Source: Stentor coeruleus (taxonomy: Eukaryota > Ciliophora > Heterotrichea > Heterotrichida > Stentoridae). From it: DNA of 64,000 nt. The position numbers and the translations under genes were made by a program. The notes under the pieces are model-generated. The model made no database searches, was not told where the DNA came from, and saw only the letters and a program-made list of their open reading frames with translations. Positions within the stretch are counted from its first letter, which is position 1; each line of letters begins with the position of its first letter. Positions 11,516 to 22,315 of the stretch are shown here, one piece after another. The stretch spans positions 62,001 to 126,000 of the forward strand of contig MPUH01000023.1 of assembly GCA_001970955.1 (NCBI GenBank). The letters are read 5' to 3'.

Positions 11516-11850
11516 CCATAAATAATACTCTTAGAAAATTTTATTTAACTATAAAAATTTGCATATTTAGAAAGGTATAAGATGTAGTGGGTTGATATAA
11601 ATAAAGTGGAATAGATGTTAGAGGATAAGATTGAATGCAGGGAGATTAGATTGTTTAGTAAATCCTTGATAGGAAAGTTTTTTTGAAATGATGTTTGGAT
11701 AAGTTTTGTTATGGGGGTTTTGAATGATGTTTTGGGAATGATAAGCATTTTTGATAGGTTTTTAGTTTGTGTGATTGAGTTTCATGATAACTTTGGTGCT
11801 AAGGTGCTTTATTTTTAAGATGAAATTTAAATATCGAAAGTTCTTTGATA

Positions 11851-12255
11851 TTATAAAAAATGCTATCTTGGAATATAACTAGCGTAGGTTGTAGTGTATA
11901 TAAGATTTTTGACTGTTTGAATAAAAAAAATATATATGATTTATATGATGTTAAAATAGGAAATTGGTATCGGTGATATTTAGTTATGCAAATTTATATT
12001 TAAGATGACTAAAAGTTAAGTACAAAAAAAAATGCGTTATAATTATGATTATAGCATTTATATTTTTGAATAATTACTTTATGTTTGATAATTATTTTAA
12101 AAATATTGTATTGGGATATAATTAACGTAGGTTATAGTGCATATAAGATTTTTGACTATTTGAATAAAAAAGAGATACGATATTAATAATTTAAAAATAG
12201 AATATAGGTATTAGTGATATTTTAGGCATATAAGTTTATATTAGATGACTAAAAA
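11851..12255 (+). repeat. Diverged ~165-bp direct repeat, two copies
   Basis: Copy 1 is 11851-12017 and copy 2 is about 12095-12255. They share a colinear series: TTGG(A/G)ATATAA, CGTAGGTT(G/A)TAGTG, ATATAAGATTTTTGACT, TTTGAATAAAAAA, GGTAT(C/T)(G/A)GTGATATTT and AGATGACTAAAA. Small indels separate the blocks. There is no ORF. Conservation in blocks suggests a regulatory or RNA element, or an old non-coding duplication. Confidence 0.75.
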
Positions 12256-12682
12256 AATTTTGATAAAATTTTGATATTTTGAACTTTAGCATATTATACA
12301 TTTTTTTATTTGTAATATAGTATAAAACACTCATTAAATAATCGCCAATGATAACACTAAAGCAAAGCTGCAATATTAATATTTTCTTATTAGAACTTCA
12401 AAGTGATAATTTTTTTGTCTCTTTAATTCAAATGAAGATTTATTCAAATCAAAAAAAATCTTTTTAAGCATACTTTTTATATAAACTATATCACAATTTA
12501 TAAAATAAAAAGCAGCTTAAACATAAAAAATATACATGAGGATTCATAAATGATAGTTTATGATTCTAAATTAGTGTTTTTTTTATAATGGGTTTTAAAA
12601 AAACTATGATGTTTATGCTAAATATAGAATATTTGAAGTATTTATATTAGAGTTGATTTAGAAAATGAATTATGCTCACGAC

Positions 12683-12788
12683 TCAGGCAGCCATTTTTTT
12701 ATTAAAACCTTGAAGTTTTTCCAGAATATCTAAGATTGATTTCCTAAAATTCCTTGAGTTAAAATCCTTTTATCCTGTTCACATACAT
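12683..12788 (-). other. Possible 34-aa small gene with one frame break
   Basis: On the minus strand an ATG at 12788 opens MYVNRIKGF. After a one-base slip in a T4 run it reads on to a protein-like helix, SILDILEKLQGFNKKMAA, ending TGA. It could be chance or a small decayed gene. Confidence 0.25.
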
Positions 12789-13502
12789 TTAAATACTTAT
12801 AATATCATAAAAAAATATATTTAGCCTTTGTCAAATGAAAAATATGCATATTTTATTTAAGTTATTATAGTCATATACTACTTTAAATTCAATAATTGTA
12901 TGAAAATATCCAACTTGTATAGAATTATATGTCATATAATCCATATTTCATCAAAAGAAATCTATCTTTTATTTACTAATCAATAATGATAGCTTTTAAC
13001 CAAACATAAAAAAATTATTATTAAAAATGTATTTTCATATAGAAAAAAACATAATTTATATGCGATTTTTATGCTTAAGACAATCAGCAAATAATTAAAG
13101 AAAATAAAAAAAAACATATAATAACTACAATCATCTATAAGAACTTATGAATTTTCTTAGGTTTTCACTTGCTAAGCTATAAATCTTTGAATTTCTATTT
13201 TTATATTATCCAAAACTTATTTCTTTTATTATAACTTAATACTAAGCATTTACCTCTATGACATTTTCACAAAGGCAATTTTTTTGAAATGTAATAAAGA
13301 TTATGAGAATTTTATAAAGCATAATTCAATTTTGGATAGGCTGTTACGAATTTAATATTTAATGAATCTTTGCTATTTATAACTATTCTAAGTCTTTTGA
13401 CATAAAGAATAATAGAATAAAAAAAAATATACACTATACAGATACATGATTTTATATGCTTATTTTCTTAGGAAAGAGATAAAGGTATAAGCAAAGAAAT
13501 TT

Positions 13503-13667
13503 TTAGTTAAAAGATTTTCCTTGATTATCATATTCGTCATAAGGTCTTTGGACTACTATAATACTCTGTTTTCGCTCAACATTTTGTATATATTTCACAA
13601 GCATCTGTCCTCGCATTTTATCTTCAGTTGACTTTTCTCTTCCTGCACAACAATGAACAATTCCCAT
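13503..13667 (-). CDS. 54-aa protein with N-terminal MGIVHCC lipidation motif
   Basis: Too short for ordinary gene finders. It begins MGIVHCCAGREKS, where Gly2 and the Cys at positions 6 and 7 fit dual myristoylation and palmitoylation, as in many small membrane-tethered adaptors. The rest is charged and probably helical: KMRGQMLVKYIQNVE, then QSIIVVQRPYDEYDN. Ends TAA. The base composition and codon choice look like coding DNA amid a desert. No family recognised. Membrane tethering is inferred from the motif; expression is unproven. Confidence 0.6.
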   Translation of the reverse strand: MGIVHCCAGREKSTEDKMRGQMLVKYIQNVERKQSIIVVQRPYDEYDNQGKSFN

Positions 13668-14215
13668 TATAGTAAGATCAGTTAAAAATTTATATTAGTT
13701 ATTATTATGAAAATATGATAAATAAATCGATATAATTAGCAAACTTTTGTATAATTTGTTTTTAAAGTCAAATATAATAATTATTATAAGTTAAATCCAT
13801 TATTGATTAGTATATTACAATCAATATACTCTTATTCCTTTTAAAATATATTATTAAATATAGAAAAGTTAACCCTAGTGCCTATTTTCCAACATTGATT
13901 GCATTATTTCTTATCTAGAAACTAAAAGCATTAAAACTTTTGTGCAATTCTTAATCCTATCAACTTCAAACTTCTAATTATATCTTCCTATCAAATATCC
14001 CAAAACTATAACACCCATCATATCTTGAATATTTTATCATCCCCAATAAAAATCTCACCATTTTATTCCTATCTCAAGCTTAATCCTACCAATCCTCTCA
14101 AACTCTCTCAAGCTCCCTTTAAAAAATCTCTCCTTCAAAATCTTCCTTATCCTTTAAACTAAATTTCTAATTCCAAACTTAACACCCTATATTTATCCCA
14201 TAAGTTATAATTAAA
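13668..14215. other. Intergenic, no gene seen
   Basis: Becomes strongly C-rich and G-poor from about 13860, which is the usual left flank of the minus-strand gene ending at 14216. No further feature. Confidence 0.6.
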
Positions 14216-14779
14216 TCAATTTTTCTTGCCAAAAACACTCTCCTCAAGTTGACTTAACAAAAACTTAGACTTATTATGAAACTCAAAAAGGAACTCATGT
14301 AGCTCATTCACATTAGCTTCTTGTTTTTTGATTTTTGGTAAGTAAACATGATTACTATTCAAAGTTGATTTTGATCTACTAGGCATATAAATATGTTCAA
14401 TTTTCACAATACTATCTTGTTTCCTGTCTTTTTTAAATGAATTCACATCAGTTTTCAAAGCTTTTTGTAAATGTGGTCTGTTAGGGATTTTTGGTAAAGA
14501 CTCACAAGGGTAGTCTTGAGCTTTATTGTCTTTATACTCTTGATTTTTTGGGCTTTTTATAAAGCTTGTCTTGTGTTTAATAGAATCAACGATATGTGTT
14601 GGGGTTAGATTTCTATATAAAGAATGATCTCTTGTACTAACAATACTTTGATTTTTTTTAACACGATTTGGATGACGTTTAGGTATGCTGTTGTCGAGGT
14701 ATATGGAAAACTCTGATATGTTTGGTGAACGGAATGAATAGTTCTTGTTTTTACGATTTTTTTGAGGCTCTTTATTCAT
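14216..14779 (-). CDS. Basic, probably disordered protein, unknown
   Basis: A 187-aa protein very rich in Lys, Asn and Ser (SIPKRHPNRVKKNQS, KKDRKQDSIVK). Only the last ~30 residues look folded, as a helix: NELHEFLFEFHNKSKFLLSQ. No family recognised. The stop is TGA, evidence that TGA is not a sense codon here. Real by length, composition and the flanking skew. Confidence 0.7.
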   Translation of the reverse strand: MNKEPQKNRKNKNYSFRSPNISEFSIYLDNSIPKRHPNRVKKNQSIVSTRDHSLYRNLTPTHIVDSIKHKTSFIKSPKNQEYKDNKAQDYPCESLPKIPNRPHLQKALKTDVNSFKKDRKQDSIVKIEHIYMPSRSKSTLNSNHVYLPKIKKQEANVNELHEFLFEFHNKSKFLLSQLEESVFGKKN

Positions 14780-15473
14780 TATTGAATTAAGTAAGGTATT
14801 TTTGTTAAAGTTTAAGATAATATGCTTTGGGTTAGAGGGTTTATGATTAAAATTAGTATTTTGGGAAGTGGGTGATTATAAGAAAAAATGTTTTTTTATG
14901 ATAGAGGATAGATGGAAAACTGTGTGGTAAAATGTGAGATTATGGTAAAATATATATAAAATAGGCATGAGAATAAAGTTTTTAGAAAAATTGAATACGT
15001 GTTTTAGCTTTATAGAATATACAAGTTATAGCTATGGTATTATGAATTCAATTTTTAGGGATAAATATTTTATAATCTCAATTTTAGTTAGATTAATATT
15101 ATAAGTTTAGTTACTATACTTCCAAGATTAGTTATTTCAAGTCTAAGTTCCAAACTTTTATCATCATCTTCCTAATTATTTTAAGTCTTAGTTCCAAACC
15201 TTTACCAGAATTGTTTCCTAGTCCCTTTCCCCTAGATAAAAAATAATCTAAAATAATAACCAGCATAATTTATAAATAATTTTAAGTAATCAATAATACA
15301 ATACCCTAAATAAAATTATACAAAAAAGTATCAAACTTCTCAAAATTTCTTATCTTCATCATACCTTACTATTATCGCTTCAATTATACCCTCCAATCAT
15401 TTATACATTTCTTATCAATCCCAATACCGAGTCCTATATTTTCTAATCATAACTCCTCTAAAACACATAAAAA
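14780..15473. other. Divergent intergenic region
   Basis: Spacer between a minus start at 14779 and a plus start at 15474. It is G-rich on the left and C-rich on the right, as elsewhere. No other feature. Confidence 0.6.
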
Positions 15474-16331
15474 ATGTCTTCCTTTGTCGATTTTGAAAGG
15501 TTACTGAAAGAATTTTTCAAAGAAATTTTCGTCGAAAAGTGTTTACTAGATGATATCAGCATGACATCAGAAGAAGAGTCATCTATAGACGACCTAACAA
15601 TCCCAGAGGTCTTTACCAATCTCAAAGAGATTTTCATGGAACTAGTAAACTTTAAAAAAGATTATCTAACCCAAGATAAATCTGAACTTTTACAACGTAA
15701 CGAAAAATTCGAATCTATGCTTCAGAAACTTGAAGCTGAAGTAAGAAATCACATAAGAGTTGAACATCAATTAAAACTCCATATCGAAACAAATCAATCA
15801 CAAGCTGAAGAACTTGAAATACAAAACAATAAACTTTTAAGTCAAATAAAAGATCTTAATGATAAAAACAAAAACTTAGGTAAAAATCCTTTTGATAGGA
15901 AAGATTCTAAAGATCATAATGATAAAATTGAAAAACTAGAGGCTAAACTTGCTATAAAAACAAATACAATCATTAAACTTGAAAATGAAATTTTACATTT
16001 AAAACGTGCAGTTGAAGCTGGGTGTAAAGAAAATGCTAAGAAAAATGAGATTAAGAGTTGTAAAGATAAAAAGGAACAAATTGAAGAAATTAAACAGAAA
16101 CTTGAAGAAAAAGCTTTGGATTTACAAAAGTTTGAACAGGTGATTAAGGAGAAAGCGATTTCTAAGCCTATGAAAGAGAGGAATAGGAGTTTGAGGAAAT
16201 CTTTTGCTGAAAATGATATAGGAAAAACTAAACCTCATGAGGTTAAGGTGCAGAAAAGTGTAGGGAAAGTACATTCGAGAAGTGTGTCAGAACAGGTGAG
16301 GCCAGTTTCAGCTGCTAAAAAACGTAGTTAG
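15474..16331 (+). CDS. Coiled-coil protein, unknown
   Basis: A 285-aa protein. The first 60 residues are acidic and hydrophobic, with FERLLKEFFKEIFVEKCLL. Residues ~65-240 are an almost unbroken coiled coil (HQLKLHIETNQSQAEELEI, KLEAKLAIKTNTIIKLENEI). The tail from ~240 is basic and Ser-rich. This layout is common among ciliate basal-body and cortical scaffolds, but no family can be named. It is convergent with the aquaporin, with stops 69 bp apart. Ends TAG. Confidence 0.75.
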   Translation: MSSFVDFERLLKEFFKEIFVEKCLLDDISMTSEEESSIDDLTIPEVFTNLKEIFMELVNFKKDYLTQDKSELLQRNEKFESMLQKLEAEVRNHIRVEHQLKLHIETNQSQAEELEIQNNKLLSQIKDLNDKNKNLGKNPFDRKDSKDHNDKIEKLEAKLAIKTNTIIKLENEILHLKRAVEAGCKENAKKNEIKSCKDKKEQIEEIKQKLEEKALDLQKFEQVIKEKAISKPMKERNRSLRKSFAENDIGKTKPHEVKVQKSVGKVHSRSVSEQVRPVSAAKKRS

Positions 16332-16399
16332 ATGTATTTTTTGTTAAAATATTATGAGTTTTCTAAGACTAATGATTTTTTATAAGTAATTCTAGCTAA

Positions 16400-17122
16400 T
16401 TAATAAAAAGCTTTCCTCATTTGGTTCACATCTTTTTTGTAGTGTAAGAAAAAGGTAGAAAACACTCCTGCTAAGACTCCTCCAAAACTCGGGGCTAATA
16501 AGTAAAGCCAAACTCTATGTGAAGATCCTCCATCTATAGCTTTTTTAATCATGTTAACACCAAATCCTACTGCAGGATTAAAGCAACCTCCAGAGTATTT
16601 ACCTATAGAAAAGTCCCCAGCTGAGACTGTTGTAGCAACTATGCCTCCAGCTAAAATGTTTGACTTTGTGAAATTTCCTGCTGTTACAGCACATCCTGCG
16701 AGGACTGTTGTAAAAAATACTTCAGCTAGAAAAGCTTCTCCAGATAAATAATCATTTGACACATCAAAATACATAAGAGGTTTGTAATCTGTATTTATAA
16801 CAAAATAAGCAATATAAGCACCAAAAAGTCCAAAAGACAACTGGATGATAATAAATATTATACTCATGATGACTTTGTTTTTTAAATCATGGGCTTTACT
16901 CAAAATTGCATGAACCATAACTGCAATAGATACTGCTGGATTGAATTGAGCTCCTGATATAAACCCTGTTGCGATCATTGCTGCCCAGAGAGTTGGAGCT
17001 ACTGACAAAGGATCGCCTTGAGTAACTCCAACAGCAAAAACAAGCATGAAAGTTCCAAGGGCTTCAGAAAAACATTGCTGCATAAATGTGATACTTTTGC
17101 TTCTCTTTATATCGCCAAGCAT
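16400..17122 (-). CDS. Aquaporin/MIP-family channel with NPA-V second motif
   Basis: A 240-aa protein starting MLGDIKRSK; the upstream TTG in the same frame is not a credible start. Six membrane segments and two half-helices are visible, with NPA at residues 61-63 (QFNPAVS) and 182-184 (CFNPAVG). MIP channels pass water or small solutes such as glycerol. In classic aquaporins the second NPA is followed by the selectivity-filter Arg; here it is Val185, and the usual SFGP reads GFGV. The pore should therefore be wider or less proton- and cation-excluding, an inference. In a freshwater ciliate it may serve the contractile vacuole. Ends TAA. Confidence 0.95.
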   Translation of the reverse strand: MLGDIKRSKSITFMQQCFSEALGTFMLVFAVGVTQGDPLSVAPTLWAAMIATGFISGAQFNPAVSIAVMVHAILSKAHDLKNKVIMSIIFIIIQLSFGLFGAYIAYFVINTDYKPLMYFDVSNDYLSGEAFLAEVFFTTVLAGCAVTAGNFTKSNILAGGIVATTVSAGDFSIGKYSGGCFNPAVGFGVNMIKKAIDGGSSHRVWLYLLAPSFGGVLAGVFSTFFLHYKKDVNQMRKAFY

Positions 17123-18206
17123 AAAAATTATATTCAACAATGTAAATGGTGAAGAACTTATATAAAAAACAAGTTAGTAACAATAAAAGGAATAATTTTT
17201 GTATTTTGTATTGGATTTATGGGTGAGATATAAGAGATTATATTAAAAGGGCTAATGATTATAATGAAAATAGTATTGTGGATTACTTTTTGGCTGATAT
17301 AGGTTTTTAGCTTTAGTAGAATAGTGGATTTAATGGGTATTTGTATAGAGGATTTAGGATTTGTATGGATTTTAAGGCTTATTGCTTTTGTGTAATTATT
17401 ATTAAGATGTTGAAAAAATAAAGTTAGCAAAATAGGCACATTTTCAAATATTTTAGATAGAGACTTACATTATAGCAACTTTTATCAAAAAAGCTTATAC
17501 TTGAACCTTATTCCTTATATGTAATAAATTAGTTTTATTCAATTATAATAATATATAATAGCTTAAGCTAATAAATACTATATATATTCTATATATAAAT
17601 ATTCTATAATAATTTTTATTCTTTAATCCTACTTACTTTATATAAAATGCATATTTAATCATCCGAAATTTGATTACCATTTTCTATTTCTCTACTTTAT
17701 ATAATTATAATCAATCATAATTTAACTAGAAAAGTCTAGCGCCCATTGTCAGTGAACTCTTAATCTTTAATTCCTCAATGATTCTTAACGTTTTCCTAGC
17801 ATTTCTTCATTTTTTTTACCTTGGGACATGCTTAGCACTTCACCACTATTAAATTTTTGTTCTAAAATCTAATCATCGAATCCATAATTAAAAATCTCTC
17901 ATAAATACTCCAATACAACTAAGAATTACCTTCAGTTTATCAAAACCTCTAAAGTTTAAAATCTTATAATCAATAAGAATGTGAAAATTACACCTTCTAT
18001 AATCATTCAATCATAAAAACATAATCCTAAACATAAAATTCTATATCAAAACCATACCAAAATTTTCTAACCAATAATTTCTCATCTTCAAATTCTCCAT
18101 CCATCCTATCATATCTTCATAATCACCTTATTCAAAACTCTCCATATCACATAAAAATCCAAATAATGAACTATTTTAATATTGTTAAATAAGCGAAATA
18201 ATAATC
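17123..18206. other. Divergent intergenic region
   Basis: G-rich next to the aquaporin start, then strongly C-rich and almost G-free before the plus gene at 18207. The minus ORF at 17158-17439 lies in this biased DNA and looks spurious. Confidence 0.6.
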
Positions 18207-20858
18207 ATGAAAATTTTGAATATAAGCTTATTAGAAGCAATCTCGCCCTGGCTACAAAACCATGAAAAAATCCTATGCAGGGTATCAGTCCAAAGTCAAT
18301 ATTGTCAATTAAAACTCCATGAAAAACTTGAATTCAAAGTCCAAAAGCCTTCAAAAAATGAAAACATCCACTTGCTTATTCAATACGACAATATCATCCT
18401 TGGGTCCCTAGCATTTAACTTCGAGTTCATGTTTTCAGAAACTCTCTGCAAAGTTTTTGACGACTGGGTCAAAATAGAAGTAAGCCCGGAAAACATTTCC
18501 CTTATCTCAAATGATCCAAATATCGACAAGGCTCCTAAAACTTTATCTATAAAATTACAAGCTTCTTTACAAGAAATCCCTGGACTAAACAGATGTTCTT
18601 CACAAAACAGTTTACCTGAATATTCAGCATGTACTGATGGTACAATAAAAAATCCTAATATACAATCATCTATAATAAGTACTGAAAATCTTATAGAAAA
18701 CGATTTGAAACAAACAGAAGAAATTATGTGTACACCAGAGAAAAAAGTTCAGGTTTTAGATTGTTATGATATGATAAACTCAAAAGAAGAAAATTTAGAA
18801 GATGAGTTTACTGAAGGGAAAATTAGGAATTTTTTAAAAGATGATGAAAAACATGATAATTGGTTAGATGATGATGCTGCTATTGAAAAAAAATATGAGG
18901 AAAAAGATGAGGATAATTGTCATAAAAAACATGTTTGTGAGGATTTTGAAAGTGTTGGCTGTGTTGAAGAAAATAAAGAGTCTTTGAGTAAAAAACCCCC
19001 AAAGATGAAGAAAAATGAGGAAAAAACAGTGTTTTCAATATGCCCATACTTGCAAAATACTATAAGTTCAGAAAAGCGTCTAGGGAAAGTTAGGAAAATT
19101 TTTGATGTCCTAAAAGGGGAAATGGGGCATTTTTTCACAAAAATTGTGGAAGAAGCCAAAACACGCGAGTCTAGAAGCCAAGTCAAATCCCCAGCAAGAC
19201 GAAGTATAACATCAGGATTAGCAACCCCAGCGATATCTCAGAAATCAGTCAATACAAGCATAATATCAAATTTTAGATGTGATGAAGAAAACACATTAGA
19301 TGTTTTTTCTACAGTTGACTTGTCTATAGAAAAACTGTCAATAAAAAATGTTGATTGTCTTGCTAGGTGTATATGTGGGATGATGAGTAAAACATCTTTA
19401 GTTTCAAGGCAAAATGATGAAATAAAAGCAACTTCATGTATTATTGAAGAAGTAAACAAAGCTGAGACTACATTTGTAAGTTCAATGAAAGCTACTAAGC
19501 ATGAGTTTAATAAAGAAATCGAAGGGTATGATATGTTTATAGAGAAAACTAAAGAAAACAACAATAATTTACAGAGCTTGATAGACTCGAATAAGAAAAA
19601 AATCGAACTTCTCATGCATGAAAAACAGAAACTTGATAAAAAACTTATGTCAATTAAAACAGAAGAAGAAGGGGTGTATAAAAACACTTCACAAAATTCG
19701 ACTTGGAGTGAAATTAGAAGTTTTACTGAAGCTTTAGGGAAATTAGATATAGCAAGAAGTGAATTGGATGATAAACTTTATAATATAGTCAGTGAATATA
19801 AAGATTATAATGAGAAATCATGTGAAGATTTAGAGAAGATGGCTAAGGAAAAAGAAATTTTGTTGAAAGAAATGACTAAAATTAAGATGGAGGTTGATAT
19901 CACAGGAAATGATAATGCGAAAATGGTTAAAGAAATACAAATACTTGGGGTTACTAATTATGCTGATATTGAGTTTGAGACGATGTATGAGTATTTTAAA
20001 AATCAATATGAAGATTGCTGTATGGCTACTGAGAAAATGAAAAAAGAACTTATTAGGCTGAGAATGAGCAAAGATGAAAACCATACAGAAAGTTTGTTTT
20101 TACTACAGAAATTAGAAAAAGATACAAATATTAACCAAAAGTCACAGATTTCTAATCAAAAATCATCACAAAATCATAATGAGACTATTTCAGAGCTTCA
20201 AAAACAACTTAAAAAACTTAAATCTGAAATCTCATATATAGAAGAAATTTATGGGAAAAAATCTAATATTGAAAAAACTGCTGATAGTCTCTTTTCTCGC
20301 TACAAAACGTGTGAAGCTAACAAAGATGTTCTTATAAATGAAATTCTATATTTTTCTGACTTCCTCTTAAGTTTTAGTCAATCATATTTGCAACAAAAGC
20401 GAATATCTCAGCAGCTTAAAAAACTAGTCAGTGATAAAAGCATAGAAATCGATGCATTAAGGGATGCTGTTAATGAAATAAAAGAAAAAAATCCAATTTA
20501 TACGCCAGTTGAAGGAGATTATATAGATGAAGCATTAGGGAATTATTTGAATTCTAGAGACATTGAACTTTTAGTACCTTTTAAAAGAGTATCATATGGA
20601 TTATATTATTTCGGTAGCAAAAAAGTTATGATAAGTTATGAAAGGAACAAACTTATTGCAAAAAGTGGAGGTGGGTTCATATCTTTGGAAAATTTCATCG
20701 AAACTTTTACAACTGGAGAAATGGAAAAAAGAGAAAAAGCGCTAGAAAGCCCTATGAATAAAGGAAAAGCTAAAGAAACTTGCGAAGTTAATGTTGGAAA
20801 AGAACTCTTTGAACAAGAAATCAGAGCAGAAACCCCAATTATTGAAGAAGATATATAA
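18207..20858 (+). CDS. 883-aa coiled-coil protein with C2-like N-terminus and GAR-like C-terminus
   Basis: Residues 1-135 look beta-rich, like a C2 or related membrane- or scaffold-binding fold. Residues 140-330 are acidic and disordered. From about 400 to 760 there is long coiled coil (ELQKQLKKLKSEISYIEEIY). Residues ~770-850 contain VPFKRVSYGLYYFGSKKVM, then KLIAKSGGGFISLENFIETF. This matches the GAS2-related (GAR) microtubule-binding pattern of a short hydrophobic strand, basic strand and GGG followed by an aromatic and leucine helix. A microtubule or basal-body scaffold is the best guess. Ends TAA. Confidence 0.8.
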   Translation: MKILNISLLEAISPWLQNHEKILCRVSVQSQYCQLKLHEKLEFKVQKPSKNENIHLLIQYDNIILGSLAFNFEFMFSETLCKVFDDWVKIEVSPENISLISNDPNIDKAPKTLSIKLQASLQEIPGLNRCSSQNSLPEYSACTDGTIKNPNIQSSIISTENLIENDLKQTEEIMCTPEKKVQVLDCYDMINSKEENLEDEFTEGKIRNFLKDDEKHDNWLDDDAAIEKKYEEKDEDNCHKKHVCEDFESVGCVEENKESLSKKPPKMKKNEEKTVFSICPYLQNTISSEKRLGKVRKIFDVLKGEMGHFFTKIVEEAKTRESRSQVKSPARRSITSGLATPAISQKSVNTSIISNFRCDEENTLDVFSTVDLSIEKLSIKNVDCLARCICGMMSKTSLVSRQNDEIKATSCIIEEVNKAETTFVSSMKATKHEFNKEIEGYDMFIEKTKENNNNLQSLIDSNKKKIELLMHEKQKLDKKLMSIKTEEEGVYKNTSQNSTWSEIRSFTEALGKLDIARSELDDKLYNIVSEYKDYNEKSCEDLEKMAKEKEILLKEMTKIKMEVDITGNDNAKMVKEIQILGVTNYADIEFETMYEYFKNQYEDCCMATEKMKKELIRLRMSKDENHTESLFLLQKLEKDTNINQKSQISNQKSSQNHNETISELQKQLKKLKSEISYIEEIYGKKSNIEKTADSLFSRYKTCEANKDVLINEILYFSDFLLSFSQSYLQQKRISQQLKKLVSDKSIEIDALRDAVNEIKEKNPIYTPVEGDYIDEALGNYLNSRDIELLVPFKRVSYGLYYFGSKKVMISYERNKLIAKSGGGFISLENFIETFTTGEMEKREKALESPMNKGKAKETCEVNVGKELFEQEIRAETPIIEEDI

Positions 20859-22315
20859 CTATTTATCAAATAAGGTGTTGTAATCAGATTAAAGTATACA
20901 TATTTGATTTTTATTAACAACTTTGATTAAATTTTAATTATTCTAAGATAGACTTACAAAGAATATAAACATAAAATACTTTTGTTAATTATATTTTAAA
21001 ATTTTTGGTTACATTTAAGAACTTTTAAAATTGCAAAGGATTTCTATATTTTAAACAAAGATCAAACATCCTAAAGATATAAAAACAGCCTCAACCAGCA
21101 TCAAAAAAGGTTGGCATCCTTTAAAGCTTTTTCTGATAAAGAACAAGTAAAGCACTAGGGTAAAAATTTAATCTCATCATAAAACCATTTCTCTAAATAA
21201 TCCAAATAATTTATCCCTATCATTTTAAGTAACTAGAACTGTTGATTTTATAATCAACATAGTGAATTGATTTCAACATTATAAATTTATATATAATAAT
21301 TAATTAACTTTGATAATTCTAACCCTATTCAAAGTAACTAATTCCTAAAAATCATAATTTTCCCCTCGCTATCCTGCTAAAATTTATAAACCCAATTACA
21401 ATTTAGTATGTATTCCTAAATATAAAAATATGACTTCACTATGACTAACAAAAAAAAAAGTTGATTTAAATACAGTTTAAAAAAGTTCATATTTTTTTAT
21501 GTATAAAAGCATTTTATCTATAATCCATACAACTCATCATCCTAGCCTCCTCTACCACCTTAAAGCTTACTATTTATGCATATTTTCTTTATATTACAAC
21601 TTAAAATTTCCATCCATATTTTCCTAAATGGCCCAACTGCCCTAACTCCTAGAAATTCAATATAAACTTTATTCTTCTTGTATAATTTCTCATATAAACA
21701 ACTTCTTATATCATCGATCCCATTATCAAAAACAATTAATATATTATAATTTTTTATTTACATTAAGCATATAAACTTTTAAAATCTTCAACTATCTTAT
21801 ATTCTTATATCTCCTAAATCTTTATCTTATATCCAAAATTTCAAAAGCTTTGATATTCTTACATATCATTTACTCTATGCTATAAAATTTTAGTTGTTAC
21901 CTTTAAAACCATGTAAAAATATACAAAAAAACCCTTTTAAAGGTATCCAGTTTGCAAGTTTCCCCCAAAAAAAGGTAAAACTTTTGAACCAAACTAATTA
22001 GGGCTACTTCAAACAAAGCGCATCCTGTCAAAAGATTGGCATTAAAAACAATCAGATATCAGATAAAAATCTCTAAGAAAACAAGGGAAAAAACTAGGAT
22101 TTTCTCATAGAGAAAGTTAAGTTTAATCTTGAAATTCAAGAATTTTCATGTCCAGCTCAGTTTTAAGACTAAACGATATTGACTCCAGGGTTTGAGGAAA
22201 AAAAGTTAAGTTTACATATCAAATATGAAATTTAAATTAATGGTGTAAATTAATGAATTTTTACAAGTCTTTTTATAAGTTCTGCATGTAAATGGTTGAA
22301 ATTTAAATATATATA
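20859..22315. other. Intergenic, no gene seen
   Basis: AT-rich spacer, C-rich at 21500-21900. Short, less AT-rich strings at 21060-21160 and 21960-22200 carry no ORF. Confidence 0.55.

Larger units (their letters stand above)
11516..13502. other. 2-kb gene desert holding a repeated element
   Basis: Holds the diverged duplicate at 11851-12255 and a possible frame-broken small gene at 12683-12788 (minus). The rest is very AT-rich without recognisable features. Confidence 0.5.

Noticed and set aside
11545-11748. 67-codon minus ORF after the HSF gene
   Set aside because: Same skew effect; no protein-like pattern.
17158-17439. 93-codon minus ORF
   Set aside because: Low-complexity Ile/Thr/Asn run in a G/A-biased spacer; it reflects base skew beside the aquaporin gene.
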